A stretch of DNA of 29,782 bases from Bermanella sp034112325 (lineage in GTDB: Bacteria; Pseudomonadota; Gammaproteobacteria; Pseudomonadales; Oceanobacteraceae), in contig JAWUVO010000044.1 of the NCBI GenBank assembly GCA_034112325.1, positions 1 through 29,782 of the forward strand, read 5' to 3'. The notes beneath the pieces were generated by a model. It searched no databases, was not told the DNA's origin, and was given only the letters and a program-made list of their open reading frames with translations. The position numbers were made by a program, and so were the translations under genes. Position 1 is the first letter of the stretch; every line of letters begins with the position of its first letter. This document shows positions 17,012 to 24,845 of the stretch, piece by piece.

Positions 17012-17560
17012 ATGATTGCGTGGCATCAAATGCAAACAGATTACTTGTATCACTTTAAAAAAACACGAAAACAACGATCCGTTCTGTTTATTAGAATGGG
17101 TGTATTTTCTCTTATGTATATTCCTGCACTTTATTTAGTCGAATCATATACAAATATACATATACCAGCACAGACACACGATATTTTTGTAACTGCTCTA
17201 TCTATAGCCGCGTCTATATTATTTTATATTGCATGGTGGCATTTAAAAAACCCAGCTGTGTACGAGGCATATATAAGCAAGGACGAGTTTTCGGTGGTAT
17301 ACCCTGGCTCAAAAATGTGGAGTTTTAAAGTACAAGTTAAAGACATTGAAAAAATAGAGCATAGGCAAAGTCATGGTGGAGGTGGTAAATCAATTGTAGA
17401 TACTGGCTTAGTTATGAAAGATGGTCAGTTTCATAAAATAAGTATGAATTATGGGAATAATGTAAACAAAATGCATAAGGTTCTTAAATCAATTAATCCA
17501 GAGATAGAATTTCCGTATACCATTAAAACCAGTTATCATCTTTTTGGAAAAAATAAATAG
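17012..17560 (+). CDS. membrane protein of unknown function, 182 aa
   Basis: I do not recognise a named family. Two membrane segments are visible (about residues 28-46 and 58-78). A soluble C-terminal part of about 100 residues has alternating strands and a W-x-F-x-V-x-V-x-DI-x-x-IE pattern reminiscent of bacterial PH-like domains; that resemblance is by eye only. A Gly-rich turn (HGGGGK) lies near residue 122. The ribosome binding site is weak; the ATG at 17030 is an alternative start. It lies between the VOC gene and mscS on the same strand but with sizeable gaps. Confidence 0.7.
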   Translation: MIAWHQMQTDYLYHFKKTRKQRSVLFIRMGVFSLMYIPALYLVESYTNIHIPAQTHDIFVTALSIAASILFYIAWWHLKNPAVYEAYISKDEFSVVYPGSKMWSFKVQVKDIEKIEHRQSHGGGGKSIVDTGLVMKDGQFHKISMNYGNNVNKMHKVLKSINPEIEFPYTIKTSYHLFGKNK

Positions 17561-17693
17561 ATACATGAAGACTAACCGTATCATCACTGGCTAGGTCAAT
17601 ACTGGCTATATAAAAAATTAGGCGTCGAGTATCACTGGTATCCCATCAGTCATTTTATCGATAACCACTATTATTACTAAAATGGAAAGATAG

Positions 17694-18572
17694 ATGGAAC
17701 CCATTAATATTCTTATTACTCAGCTTCAAGATATTGCACGAAGTGCTATCGAGGTTTTGCCTCAACTGCTGATTTCCTTGTTTATAATGTTCATTACTTA
17801 CGGCTTTGCTAAATTAGCAAAGTCTATTACTAGGCGAATTCTTAGTAAAACCCATTTACGAATGAGCTTGATTAATTTACTTACCTTGTTTTCTTCATTA
17901 TCTATTTGGATTATTGGTATTATGATTGCTGCTATTATTGCCTTTCCAAATTTAACCCCTACAAAAATGCTGGCAGGTTTAGGGATTGGGTCGGTTGCAA
18001 TTGGCTTTGCATTTAAAGACATATTTGAGAACTTTTTAGCTGGGATTATTATTTTGCTGCGTCGCGAAATGCGCATCAATGATTTTATTGCTTGTGAAGG
18101 TTATGAGGGAACTGTAGAAGAAATACTGGTTCGCGAAACACATATTCGACAAACAGATGGCGAATTAGTCATACTGCCTAATAGTATGCTGTTTAAAAAC
18201 CCGTTAACAATACGTACTGATATTGAACAGCGCCGAACCACTATTATTTGTGGCGTAGGCTATGGCGAAAATGTTGACGACGCAAGAGCCGTAATAAAAC
18301 AAGCCGTAACCGATTGTAAAACAGTGATAAGTGATTCTAGACCTGTAGAGATATTTGCTAATGAGTTTGCAGACTCTTCAATTAACTTTGAAGTTTCATG
18401 GTGGACAGGCTCTAAACCACTAGATATTAGAGCCTCACGAGACGAAGTAGTTGCTTCAATAAAATCGGCATTAGATAAGTCGGGTATCGAAATTCCATTC
18501 CCTTATCGAACCCTTACATTCAAGCAGCCGCTTAATGTAAATACCATGCAAGGTGAAAATGAAGCGGTATAA
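17694..18572 (+). CDS. small-conductance mechanosensitive channel, MscS family
   Basis: This 292-aa inner-membrane protein has three predicted helices. The pore helix TM3 carries the Gly/Ala-rich motif AGLGIGSVAIGFAFKDIFENFLAG (about residues 93-116), followed by the beta domain with VEEILVRETHIRQTDGELVILPNS, characteristic of MscS. Length matches the basic MscS architecture (E. coli 286 aa) without extra domains. It should open on membrane tension to release solutes during osmotic downshock. The gene is followed by a strong terminator shared with the convergent RDD gene. Confidence 0.95.
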   Translation: MEPINILITQLQDIARSAIEVLPQLLISLFIMFITYGFAKLAKSITRRILSKTHLRMSLINLLTLFSSLSIWIIGIMIAAIIAFPNLTPTKMLAGLGIGSVAIGFAFKDIFENFLAGIIILLRREMRINDFIACEGYEGTVEEILVRETHIRQTDGELVILPNSMLFKNPLTIRTDIEQRRTTIICGVGYGENVDDARAVIKQAVTDCKTVISDSRPVEIFANEFADSSINFEVSWWTGSKPLDIRASRDEVVASIKSALDKSGIEIPFPYRTLTFKQPLNVNTMQGENEAV

Positions 18573-18605
18573 AAACTAACAAGTATTAAAACCTCTAATA
18601 AAAAT

Positions 18606-18631
18606 CCCCGCATTTATCTGCGGGGTTTTTT
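18606..18631 (+). terminator. strong intrinsic terminator after mscS
   Basis: CCCCGCA-TTTATC-TGCGGGG followed by six T. The upstream A-rich stretch makes it usable in both directions, serving mscS and the convergent RDD gene. Confidence 0.92.
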
Positions 18632-18660
18632 ATGTTGGCTAGTTAATGATAAATGAATTA

Positions 18661-19473
18661 CTACAGGTTTATTTCACCAGCATTTAAATTTGTTTCTGTT
18701 TCAAAGTACATTTCTACCAGTTCCCACTGGTTATTTGTGCGTTTAAGTTTAACTGTTACAGGCAGGTTTTTATTTTCACCTTGCACATCTAATATTAATT
18801 GGGCTTCACCTTCATCGTTATAAATAGAGACCTTACTATTGTGATCGACATTAATGGCTTGTATAGGGCCAATTAACTTCACTATGGCGTCTTGTTCATA
18901 AATCTTTTGTTCAGCTAACTCATAAGCATGTGACTGCTTGATAATGAATTGCGATAGCTCGATAAAGCCGTCTTCAGAAAAATCAATGTCAGGCAAACTA
19001 GGTGTAAATAAATAAAAAATAACCATAAAAAGTGCGGCTAAACTTCGACGGGAAGAGGCCATAGCTAGGTCGCGCTTTACCTTTGTATTAGCTAGGTAAT
19101 CGCCTGCACGTCGTTTATTTGAGTTAAGCACCAGAACCAATGTTTCAATTGGCCAAGCTATTAAAGGCAGGTTACGCAAAAAAGTGCGCACTGGCGACGC
19201 GGGTACACCTGAGTGATTGACCACTCGAATACCCATTAAAAGTTTACCTAAACCGAGTCCTTTAAAAGCATCTTTATTGGCAAACAAAATAAAGCCCAAA
19301 AACCCTATTAAAGCGGAAAGGTGAACACCTTGCTGAATAAAAGGCGTGTCCCAAGGAGTTTTAAATACAAAAAACACCATGTACATGCAAAGTGAAGTCA
19401 GGTAACCAAAAAACCAAACATCGATAAGTAGCGCAACAATGCGGCGTTTACGTGAAGCTATTGGGTTATCCAT
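18661..19473 (-). CDS. RDD family membrane protein with Coa1-like C-terminal domain
   Basis: The 270-aa protein starts with an RDD domain: SRKRRIVALLIDVWFFGY has the Arg and Asp that name the family, and GLGLGKLLMGIRVV and RRAGDYLA are further conserved parts. Three helices lie at about 12-38, 50-66 and 100-118, with a fourth at about 143-160. The remaining 100 residues form a soluble domain with the pattern A...I....V..LIGPIQA...........G.A.L.L.V.G......V.V...R....W.L, resembling the cytochrome oxidase assembly factor Coa1 family; this is by eye. The tail may interact with a membrane complex, but no function is assigned. It converges with mscS. Confidence 0.85.
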   Translation of the reverse strand: MDNPIASRKRRIVALLIDVWFFGYLTSLCMYMVFFVFKTPWDTPFIQQGVHLSALIGFLGFILFANKDAFKGLGLGKLLMGIRVVNHSGVPASPVRTFLRNLPLIAWPIETLVLVLNSNKRRAGDYLANTKVKRDLAMASSRRSLAALFMVIFYLFTPSLPDIDFSEDGFIELSQFIIKQSHAYELAEQKIYEQDAIVKLIGPIQAINVDHNSKVSIYNDEGEAQLILDVQGENKNLPVTVKLKRTNNQWELVEMYFETETNLNAGEINL

Positions 19474-19519
19474 TAATTTTTCCTAGTAAAATCTATTGAG
19501 TATATTAACGGATTTCATA

Positions 19520-19541
19520 TAAAAAAGCAGAATGTACTGCT
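19520..19541 (-). terminator. probable terminator after the FMN glutamate-synthase-like gene
   Basis: On the minus strand AGCAG-TACATT-CTGCT is followed by a run of six T. The stem is only 5 bp, so it is a modest candidate, but the position 70 bases after the stop codon fits. Confidence 0.5.
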
Positions 19542-19610
19542 ACAAATTCACTATCAGCTATCCATTGTAGTTCTGACAGCAAATTATAATTAGACAATTA
19601 AAACACTACG

Positions 19611-21236
19611 TCATTCAGGTGTTATAGCCAGCGGCATAAAATGTTCACTAGACGCATTTTTCCAATACGACTGCCACAGCGGATGAATATTATTAAATAA
19701 CTCAGTATCCACAAATGCATTTTCAGGCAGTAGATGCACTACCGAATCCCAGGCTAGCGTTAGGCCATCTTCAGAGCGACGCTTTAGCATATTAGGTGTT
19801 AGCAATTTAGGATCATTTAATCCCATACTGCCCACTAATTCAAAGAATGCATGAACTGAATTACGTTGAAAGTTTGCAACGCGCTGTCCTTTACTGGGAA
19901 CGTCAATAGCTTTACCGCGGGCTGGGTCTTGTGTGGCAATACCTGTAGGGCAGTGGTTAGTATTACAGCTTTGACTTTGAATGCAGCCTAAAGCCATCAT
20001 CATGGTACGGGCTGCGCTCACTGTGTCGGCACCCACTGCAATTTTGCTTAATAAATCAAATCCTGAAGCGGTTTTTCCCGCCGCGATAATTTTTATCTCC
20101 TTGCGTAAGCCACACGCAATTAGCATGTTGTTAACAAGGTAAACGGCATCTAAAGATGTCATACCTAAGCGGTTTGAAAATTCTACTGGTGCGGCACCTG
20201 TGCCGCCTTCGGCACCGTCTACGTTAATAAAGTCGGGATAAATTCCAGTCTCTAACATAGCTTTGCAAATGCTAATAAATTCGGCAGGGTTACCAAGGCA
20301 TAATTTAAAGCCAATAGGCTTGCCGTTACTGAGTGCGCGTAACTTGTCGACAAAACTGAGTAACGCTTTTGGGGTTAAACATTCAGGGTGAGCGGCTGGA
20401 GAAACACAATCAGCGTCTTTAGATATAACCCGAATGGCTGCAATTTCATCGGTGATTTTAGCCCTAGGTAATACCCCACCGTGACCAGGCTTGGCACCTT
20501 GAGATAATTTTATCTCAATCATTTTAACGCTTTCTAAATTAGCCGTTTGACTAAAACGCTGAGAATCAAACTCTCCGTCATGAGTGCGACAACCAAACAG
20601 TCCCGAGCCAATTTGCCACACCAGATCGCCGCCATGTTTAAAGTGGTAAGGTGACGCGCCACCTTCACCGGTATTATGAAAAAAGTTTCCAGTTTTAGCA
20701 CCTAGGTTTAACGCCTCTACAGCTTGAGAGCTAATGGCGCCAAAGCTCATAGCCGAAACATTTAAGTACGCGGCACTGTAGGGTTGTTTGCAATTTTTTC
20801 CACCAAAAATCACCCGTGTATTCTCTTCTGCCACATGTGTAGGTGACATGCTGTGCCAAAGACTTAAGTAGTTTTCGGCTAGCAAGTCACGCTGGGTACC
20901 AAAAGCTATGGTGTCTCTTTCATTTTTTGAACGTGCGTATACAAGAGTACGTTGCTCGCGATTAAACGGCATTTCTGAAGTATCACTGGCGATAAAATAT
21001 TGCTGAATCTCTTTTCGAAAGCTTTCTAAAAAGTAGCGTAAATAGGCCACAATCGGATATAAACGATTTAAGCTATGAGAGCTAAAAAATAGATCGTAAA
21101 GTCCAATAATAGTAAATAAAACCAGCCCAGTAAAAACAGAATATGCGGCAACAGACGGAGACTGGGTTATCCAATATACGGTTAGAGCATTACCTATAAT
21201 ACTAATTACCCAAAAGGCTTGCTGCATAATGGTCAT
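19611..21236 (-). CDS. membrane-anchored FMN-binding glutamate synthase family protein
   Basis: The 541-aa protein has two N-terminal membrane segments (about 8-26 and 32-50), then a domain like the FMN/Fe-S synthase part of GltB. Seen are SAMSFGAISSQAVEALNLGA, GEGGASPYH, KPGHGGVLP, DGAEGGTGAAP (FMN phosphate region) and the 3Fe-4S cluster motif C-x5-C-x4-CPTGIATQD. The glutaminase domain of true glutamate synthase is missing, so it cannot use glutamine this way alone; the substrate of this stand-alone family is unclear. AGGA lies 8 bases upstream of ATG. It lies 57 bases downstream of the AraC gene and may be part of the marR-araC transcript. Confidence 0.93.
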   Translation of the reverse strand: MTIMQQAFWVISIIGNALTVYWITQSPSVAAYSVFTGLVLFTIIGLYDLFFSSHSLNRLYPIVAYLRYFLESFRKEIQQYFIASDTSEMPFNREQRTLVYARSKNERDTIAFGTQRDLLAENYLSLWHSMSPTHVAEENTRVIFGGKNCKQPYSAAYLNVSAMSFGAISSQAVEALNLGAKTGNFFHNTGEGGASPYHFKHGGDLVWQIGSGLFGCRTHDGEFDSQRFSQTANLESVKMIEIKLSQGAKPGHGGVLPRAKITDEIAAIRVISKDADCVSPAAHPECLTPKALLSFVDKLRALSNGKPIGFKLCLGNPAEFISICKAMLETGIYPDFINVDGAEGGTGAAPVEFSNRLGMTSLDAVYLVNNMLIACGLRKEIKIIAAGKTASGFDLLSKIAVGADTVSAARTMMMALGCIQSQSCNTNHCPTGIATQDPARGKAIDVPSKGQRVANFQRNSVHAFFELVGSMGLNDPKLLTPNMLKRRSEDGLTLAWDSVVHLLPENAFVDTELFNNIHPLWQSYWKNASSEHFMPLAITPE

Positions 21237-21293
21237 GTGTAGATCCTATTAATAAAGAAGGTATAAACCGTAAGTTAAGACCTTTGAGTTATA

Positions 21294-22316
21294 TTATTTG
21301 TTCCGCAACAGCTTTTGCTGACGATACTCTTTGGGTGTCATATTAGTCCACTGCTTGTAAGCACGAGTAAAGGCTCTGGGCTCGCTAAAATTTAGCTGCT
21401 TTGAAATGGTGGCAATGTTTATAGCGCGGTTACTTAACAGCTTGTTGGCAAGCTCTTGTCTTAGGCTATCTTTTATTTGTTGATAGCTAATGCCTTCGGC
21501 ACTTAGCTTTCGTCTTAAAGTTTGCTCGCTCATTTTTAATTGCTTGGCGAGTATATCTGAAGTGGGTAGTTGAATCACGTGATCTTCGGTGGAGACTCTT
21601 GGATCAAGCATTTGTTTAATTTTAGCCGTTAAGCTGGTGTCTTCGCCTGGAATAGTTAGCATGTCGATGGGGGCGCGGCGTAAAAATACCTGCAGGTCAC
21701 TGTGTGATCTAACCAATGGCTGTTGCAAATACTTTTTATGAAACACCAGTCGATTATATTTACTTTTTAAATAGGTAGGGCAGCGAAACAGCAAATCAAA
21801 TTCAGCTCTGTCTAAAGGGGTATAGTTTATATACGCACCTAACAGCTTAATGGGTTCGCCTATATACCAACTAGCAAAGCGGTGCCAGATAACATGCCAG
21901 TACTCTATATAAAAATGTTCAAAATCTAATTCTGGACGTCGAAATTCGCTAGTAAAGTACACATGATCGTCTTCAACTTGAAGTGAAATTTTTACTTCGT
22001 CGGTAATTTGATTGTAAAAGCGAATGGCTTTTTGCAGTAATTCTTCAAGGGTACTTGAATGACTTACCCAGTCGGCCATTAAAGCAAAGGTACCTACTTT
22101 TATAGGCTTTTCAGTAAAGCCCATAAATTCGTCATTAAGTTCGGCGGCCACACCGGCGTAAAGTCGTGCCACTATGTCGACACCAAAACGGGCCTTCGGG
22201 TCTTTAAGCGGTTTTTCAGGAATACGAAATTTTTTAAGCAGCGCCTTGGTATCAACGCCTTTTGCTTTAGCGCCACCTATGGCGGTTAAAATGTAGTGTG
22301 TGCCAATACTAGCCAT
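21294..22316 (-). CDS. AraC family transcriptional regulator (OruR/ArgR-like N-terminus)
   Basis: The 340-aa protein has an N-terminal effector-binding domain of the Arabinose_bd type (about residues 20-205, with LADWVSHSSTLEELLQKAI-type spacing) and a C-terminal AraC/XylS DNA-binding domain. The double helix-turn-helix is visible in LAKQLKMSEQTLRRKLSAEG and ISKQLNFSEPRAFTRAYKQW followed by TPKEYRQ. The effector is unknown. GAGAGG lies upstream of the ATG at 22316. The gene starts 22 bases after the OhrR-type gene on the same strand, so co-transcription is likely; the next gene downstream is the FMN enzyme, a possible target. Confidence 0.94.
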   Translation of the reverse strand: MASIGTHYILTAIGGAKAKGVDTKALLKKFRIPEKPLKDPKARFGVDIVARLYAGVAAELNDEFMGFTEKPIKVGTFALMADWVSHSSTLEELLQKAIRFYNQITDEVKISLQVEDDHVYFTSEFRRPELDFEHFYIEYWHVIWHRFASWYIGEPIKLLGAYINYTPLDRAEFDLLFRCPTYLKSKYNRLVFHKKYLQQPLVRSHSDLQVFLRRAPIDMLTIPGEDTSLTAKIKQMLDPRVSTEDHVIQLPTSDILAKQLKMSEQTLRRKLSAEGISYQQIKDSLRQELANKLLSNRAINIATISKQLNFSEPRAFTRAYKQWTNMTPKEYRQQKLLRNK

Positions 22317-22338
22317 TATTTAAAACCTCTCTCAGTGC

Positions 22339-22785
22339 TTACTGAGCTTGTTGTTTAGATAATAGCAAAAACAGCTGTTCAGATAATCGTTTGAGCTGAG
22401 CACCATCTTCCTTCGACATGTCTATATTACATAAAAGCTTGTCAGGAATGTCTTCTGCTTTTTCAATTAAGGCTTGGCCGTCTTCCGTAAGCACAACCAT
22501 TTTTTGTCGAGAGTCTTCAGTGGACTTTGTCATGGTAATAAGTGATTTAGTCTGCAAACGCTTTAGCAGGGGAGTGAGTGTGCCTGCGTCAATACGAGTT
22601 CGCTCTACAAGACTTTTTATCATCACCGCATCTTGCTGCCATAACGCCAGCATAACCAGGTATTGTGGGTAAGTAAGATCTAGCTCTTCTAAAATTGGAC
22701 GATAGGTTCTTACCAGCGCATTAGTGGCTGAATATAACGAGTGGCAAATTTGATTTTCTAGATGAAGTTTTGGATTTGTGGCCAT
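22339..22785 (-). CDS. OhrR-type MarR family regulator
   Basis: The 148-aa winged-helix repressor carries the OhrR signature at its start: ENQICHSLYSATNALVRTYRP, with Cys14 at the place of the peroxide-sensing Cys of OhrR. The wing region (RLQTKSLITMTKSTEDSRQKMVVLTEDG) is typical of MarR. OhrR proteins release DNA when organic hydroperoxides or hypochlorite oxidise this Cys. The start is placed at 22785 (MATNPKLHL), where GAGGA lies 6 bases upstream; the longer frame to 22821 is rejected. It is divergent from the catalase-like lipoprotein, with two matching dyads in the shared promoter region, which suggests it controls both itself and that gene. Confidence 0.95.
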   Translation of the reverse strand: MATNPKLHLENQICHSLYSATNALVRTYRPILEELDLTYPQYLVMLALWQQDAVMIKSLVERTRIDAGTLTPLLKRLQTKSLITMTKSTEDSRQKMVVLTEDGQALIEKAEDIPDKLLCNIDMSKEDGAQLKRLSEQLFLLLSKQQAQ

Positions 22786-22803
22786 GTAATATCCTCGCAA
22801 TAG

Positions 22804-22832
22804 ATAATATTTTGCACACAAACTATTGACAA
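22804..22832 (-). promoter_or_regulatory. promoter of the OhrR-type gene
   Basis: On the minus strand TTGTCA (22827-22832), 17-base spacer, TATTAT (22804-22809), about 20 bases before the ATG. The dyad at 22811-22822 lies inside the spacer. Confidence 0.65.
22811..22822. promoter_or_regulatory. operator O1, TTTGCACACAAA
   Basis: A TTTG-4-CAAA dyad between the -35 and -10 of the OhrR-type gene. It differs from the core of O2 by a single base, so the same repressor probably binds both. Confidence 0.65.
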
Positions 22833-22853
22833 GTCAATGCACCTCATTAATAC
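22826..22853 (+). promoter_or_regulatory. promoter of the catalase-like gene
   Basis: A perfect TTGACA (22826-22831), 16-base spacer and TAATAC (22848-22853). The -35 is part of the palindrome TTGAC-AA-GTCAA and overlaps the divergent promoter. O2 covers the -10 end. Confidence 0.7.
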
Positions 22854-22868
22854 TTTGCGCACAAAGTA
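22851..22868. promoter_or_regulatory. operator O2, TACTTTG-CGCA-CAAAGTA
   Basis: A perfect 7-bp dyad with a 4-base centre, overlapping the -10 of the catalase-like gene. Its core TTTGCGCACAAA repeats O1, 43 bases away (about four helical turns). Repressor binding would block RNA polymerase. Confidence 0.72.
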
Positions 22869-22898
22869 TATTGAATTGAAATTAATACAGGCACTAAC

Positions 22899-24044
22899 AT
22901 GAATACCAATACAGCTCATAAAAAAAGGTCATTGTTTATAGGTGTGGCCACTATTTCGGCTGTAATGCTGTTATCGGCGTGCAGTGAGCGTCGCGAAATA
23001 CCGCAAAGCCTAGGTATTGCAGAAGAGTATGAATTCCATGACGAGCAACAAACGGCAATCGAGCTAGGCGATGTACTTGAAGGTGCCATTGCTAAGCGCT
23101 ATGGGTCGGCCACAGATAACACACAGCATAACCAGCAGCATAAACGAGACGCTCACCCTAAGTCCCATGGTTGTGTGCGAGCTGAATTTTCGGTTAACGA
23201 AGGACTGGCTGACGAACTTAAAGTGGGGCTTTTTAGCGAGCCAGCCAGTTACCCAGCTTATATTCGGCTAAGCACCGGTTCTGGCAAGGTAGAGTCGGAC
23301 AAGCAAAAAGAATTTTTAGGTATGGGCATTAAGGTAATGGGAGTGGGCGGTGACAAGCTCATTGAAAATGAAAAAAATACTCAAGACTTTTTATTAATTA
23401 GCACCAATGTTGAAGCGGTTCGTACCTCTAAGGAATTTTTAAAAGTAGTCGAGGCATCGCTAGCAGGTAATCCGCTTAACTATTTTTTAAATCCTAGTGA
23501 TTTGCACCTTAAGGAATTTATGGTGGCGGCCGCGTCTAAAAAGCACCATACATCGCCATTAGATATTCGCTACTGGAGCACCGTGCCTTATCTTTTTGGT
23601 GAACGCCAAGCGGTAAAGTATTCAGTTAAAAACTGTGCGCTGGCAACGGGTCAATTACCCGATGAATTAACCGACAATTACTTACGTGAAGCCATGGTAG
23701 ACCAGCTGTCAAATGGCGAAGTATGCTATGACTTTATGGTTCAATTTCAGCAGGATTCATACAAGCAACCAATCGAAGATGCCTTTGTAGAATGGGACGA
23801 ATCAGCAACGCCGTTTATAAACGTGGCTAGAATTACTATTCCTCAACAGACCTTTGATACAGAGGCTCAAAATGAATTTTGTGAAAATATGTCGCTAAAC
23901 CCGTGGCATGCCCGCAAGGAACATAGACCGTTAGGCAACATGAACCGGGCGCGTAAGATAGTCTACGACCGAATTTCTAAATTCAGGCACAGCAAAAACC
24001 AATTGCCCCGCACTGAACCCACGGGTAATGAAGTGTTTAAATAA
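22899..24044 (+). CDS. catalase-like heme lipoprotein
   Basis: The 381-aa protein has a lipoprotein signal with lipobox LSAC (Cys28), so it is exported and lipid-anchored. The body resembles the short catalase-like family: AHPKSHGCVRAEFSV (residues 85-99) carries the distal His (H90 likely), YPAYIRLSTGSG and GMGIKVMGV follow, and RKIVYDRISKFR near the C-terminus has the predicted heme Tyr356 with Arg352. This family lacks the large-catalase extras, and members range from peroxidases to fatty-acid hydroperoxide enzymes; the true substrate is unknown. CAGG lies 8 bases before the ATG. Divergence from an OhrR-type repressor suggests induction by organic hydroperoxides. It converges with rlmE, 4 bases apart. 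Confidence 0.88.
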   Translation: MNTNTAHKKRSLFIGVATISAVMLLSACSERREIPQSLGIAEEYEFHDEQQTAIELGDVLEGAIAKRYGSATDNTQHNQQHKRDAHPKSHGCVRAEFSVNEGLADELKVGLFSEPASYPAYIRLSTGSGKVESDKQKEFLGMGIKVMGVGGDKLIENEKNTQDFLLISTNVEAVRTSKEFLKVVEASLAGNPLNYFLNPSDLHLKEFMVAAASKKHHTSPLDIRYWSTVPYLFGERQAVKYSVKNCALATGQLPDELTDNYLREAMVDQLSNGEVCYDFMVQFQQDSYKQPIEDAFVEWDESATPFINVARITIPQQTFDTEAQNEFCENMSLNPWHARKEHRPLGNMNRARKIVYDRISKFRHSKNQLPRTEPTGNEVFK

Positions 24045-24048
24045 CCAT

Positions 24049-24669
24049 TTAGCCCTTAAAGCCTTTTGCCACAATATACACCTCGCGTGAACGCGGGCGA
24101 GAGGCGTCGGGTTTGCGTATCACGACTTTATCGAACGAGGTACGCACATCTTTCAAATATTCTTCATAGCCAACACCCTGAAACACTTTTGCACAAAAGC
24201 TGCCGCCGGGTTTTAACACTTGTCTGGCCATATCTAGCGCCAGTTCAACCAAGTACATAGAGGTATATTGGTCGGTGGCGTTAACCCCGCTAATATTAGG
24301 GGCCATATCTGAAACCACTACGTCTACCGGCAAGCCATTGATACTGCCCATAATTTCGTCAAACACTGACTCTTCGGTAAAGTCACCTTGAATGAAGGTC
24401 ACATCGGCGATGGAGTCCATTGGCAAAATGTCAGACGCAATGGTACGGCCTTTATCACCTACCCAAGGGGCCATTATTTGCGACCAACCGCCGGGCGCCG
24501 AACCTAGGTCCATAGCGATCATACCGGGGCGAATAATTTTGTCTTTTTCGTTGATCTCAATCAGCTTATAACTGGCACGCGAACGATAACCATCAATTTG
24601 CGCACGCTTAACGTAATGATCGTTAACGTGTTCATCGAGCCACTTTTTGCTGGTTTTTGATCTAGCCAT
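24049..24669 (-). CDS. rlmE: 23S rRNA (uridine-2'-O)-methyltransferase RlmE (FtsJ/RrmJ)
   Basis: The 206-aa enzyme methylates U2552 (E. coli numbering) of 23S rRNA in the A-loop, using SAM. The SAM site DLGSAPGGWSQ (54-64) and the catalytic tetrad K35, D121, K161, E196 are all present, each three short of the E. coli numbers. In many gammaproteobacteria rlmE is followed by ftsH; here the downstream neighbour is the convergent catalase-like gene, so the usual pair is broken. TTGCGG and TACAAT on the minus strand (24758-24763 and 24735-24740, 17-base spacing) could be its promoter. Confidence 0.98.
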   Translation of the reverse strand: MARSKTSKKWLDEHVNDHYVKRAQIDGYRSRASYKLIEINEKDKIIRPGMIAMDLGSAPGGWSQIMAPWVGDKGRTIASDILPMDSIADVTFIQGDFTEESVFDEIMGSINGLPVDVVVSDMAPNISGVNATDQYTSMYLVELALDMARQVLKPGGSFCAKVFQGVGYEEYLKDVRTSFDKVVIRKPDASRPRSREVYIVAKGFKG

Positions 24670-24777
24670 GAATATCTACCATTACTACTGATTGCCCAGC
24701 GCCTTAAATGAGCGGGCGCTTTATATAGTGCGCTATTGTACGCGGCATAGGGCTAGGCCGCAAAATCCATTTTCAAA

Positions 24778-24806
24778 CTGACAATTTGCGCGGTAACCGC
24801 TACAAT
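24778..24806 (+). promoter_or_regulatory. promoter of the FAD protein-trmH pair
   Basis: CTGACA (24778-24783), 17-base spacer, TACAAT (24801-24806). A small hairpin GCTGG-GGCCA-CCAGC (24821-24835) follows in the leader, just before the ribosome binding site AGGA (24838-24841). Confidence 0.65.
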
Positions 24807-24845
24807 TCAATTTTACCTCTGCTGGGGCCACCAGCCAGGACGATT

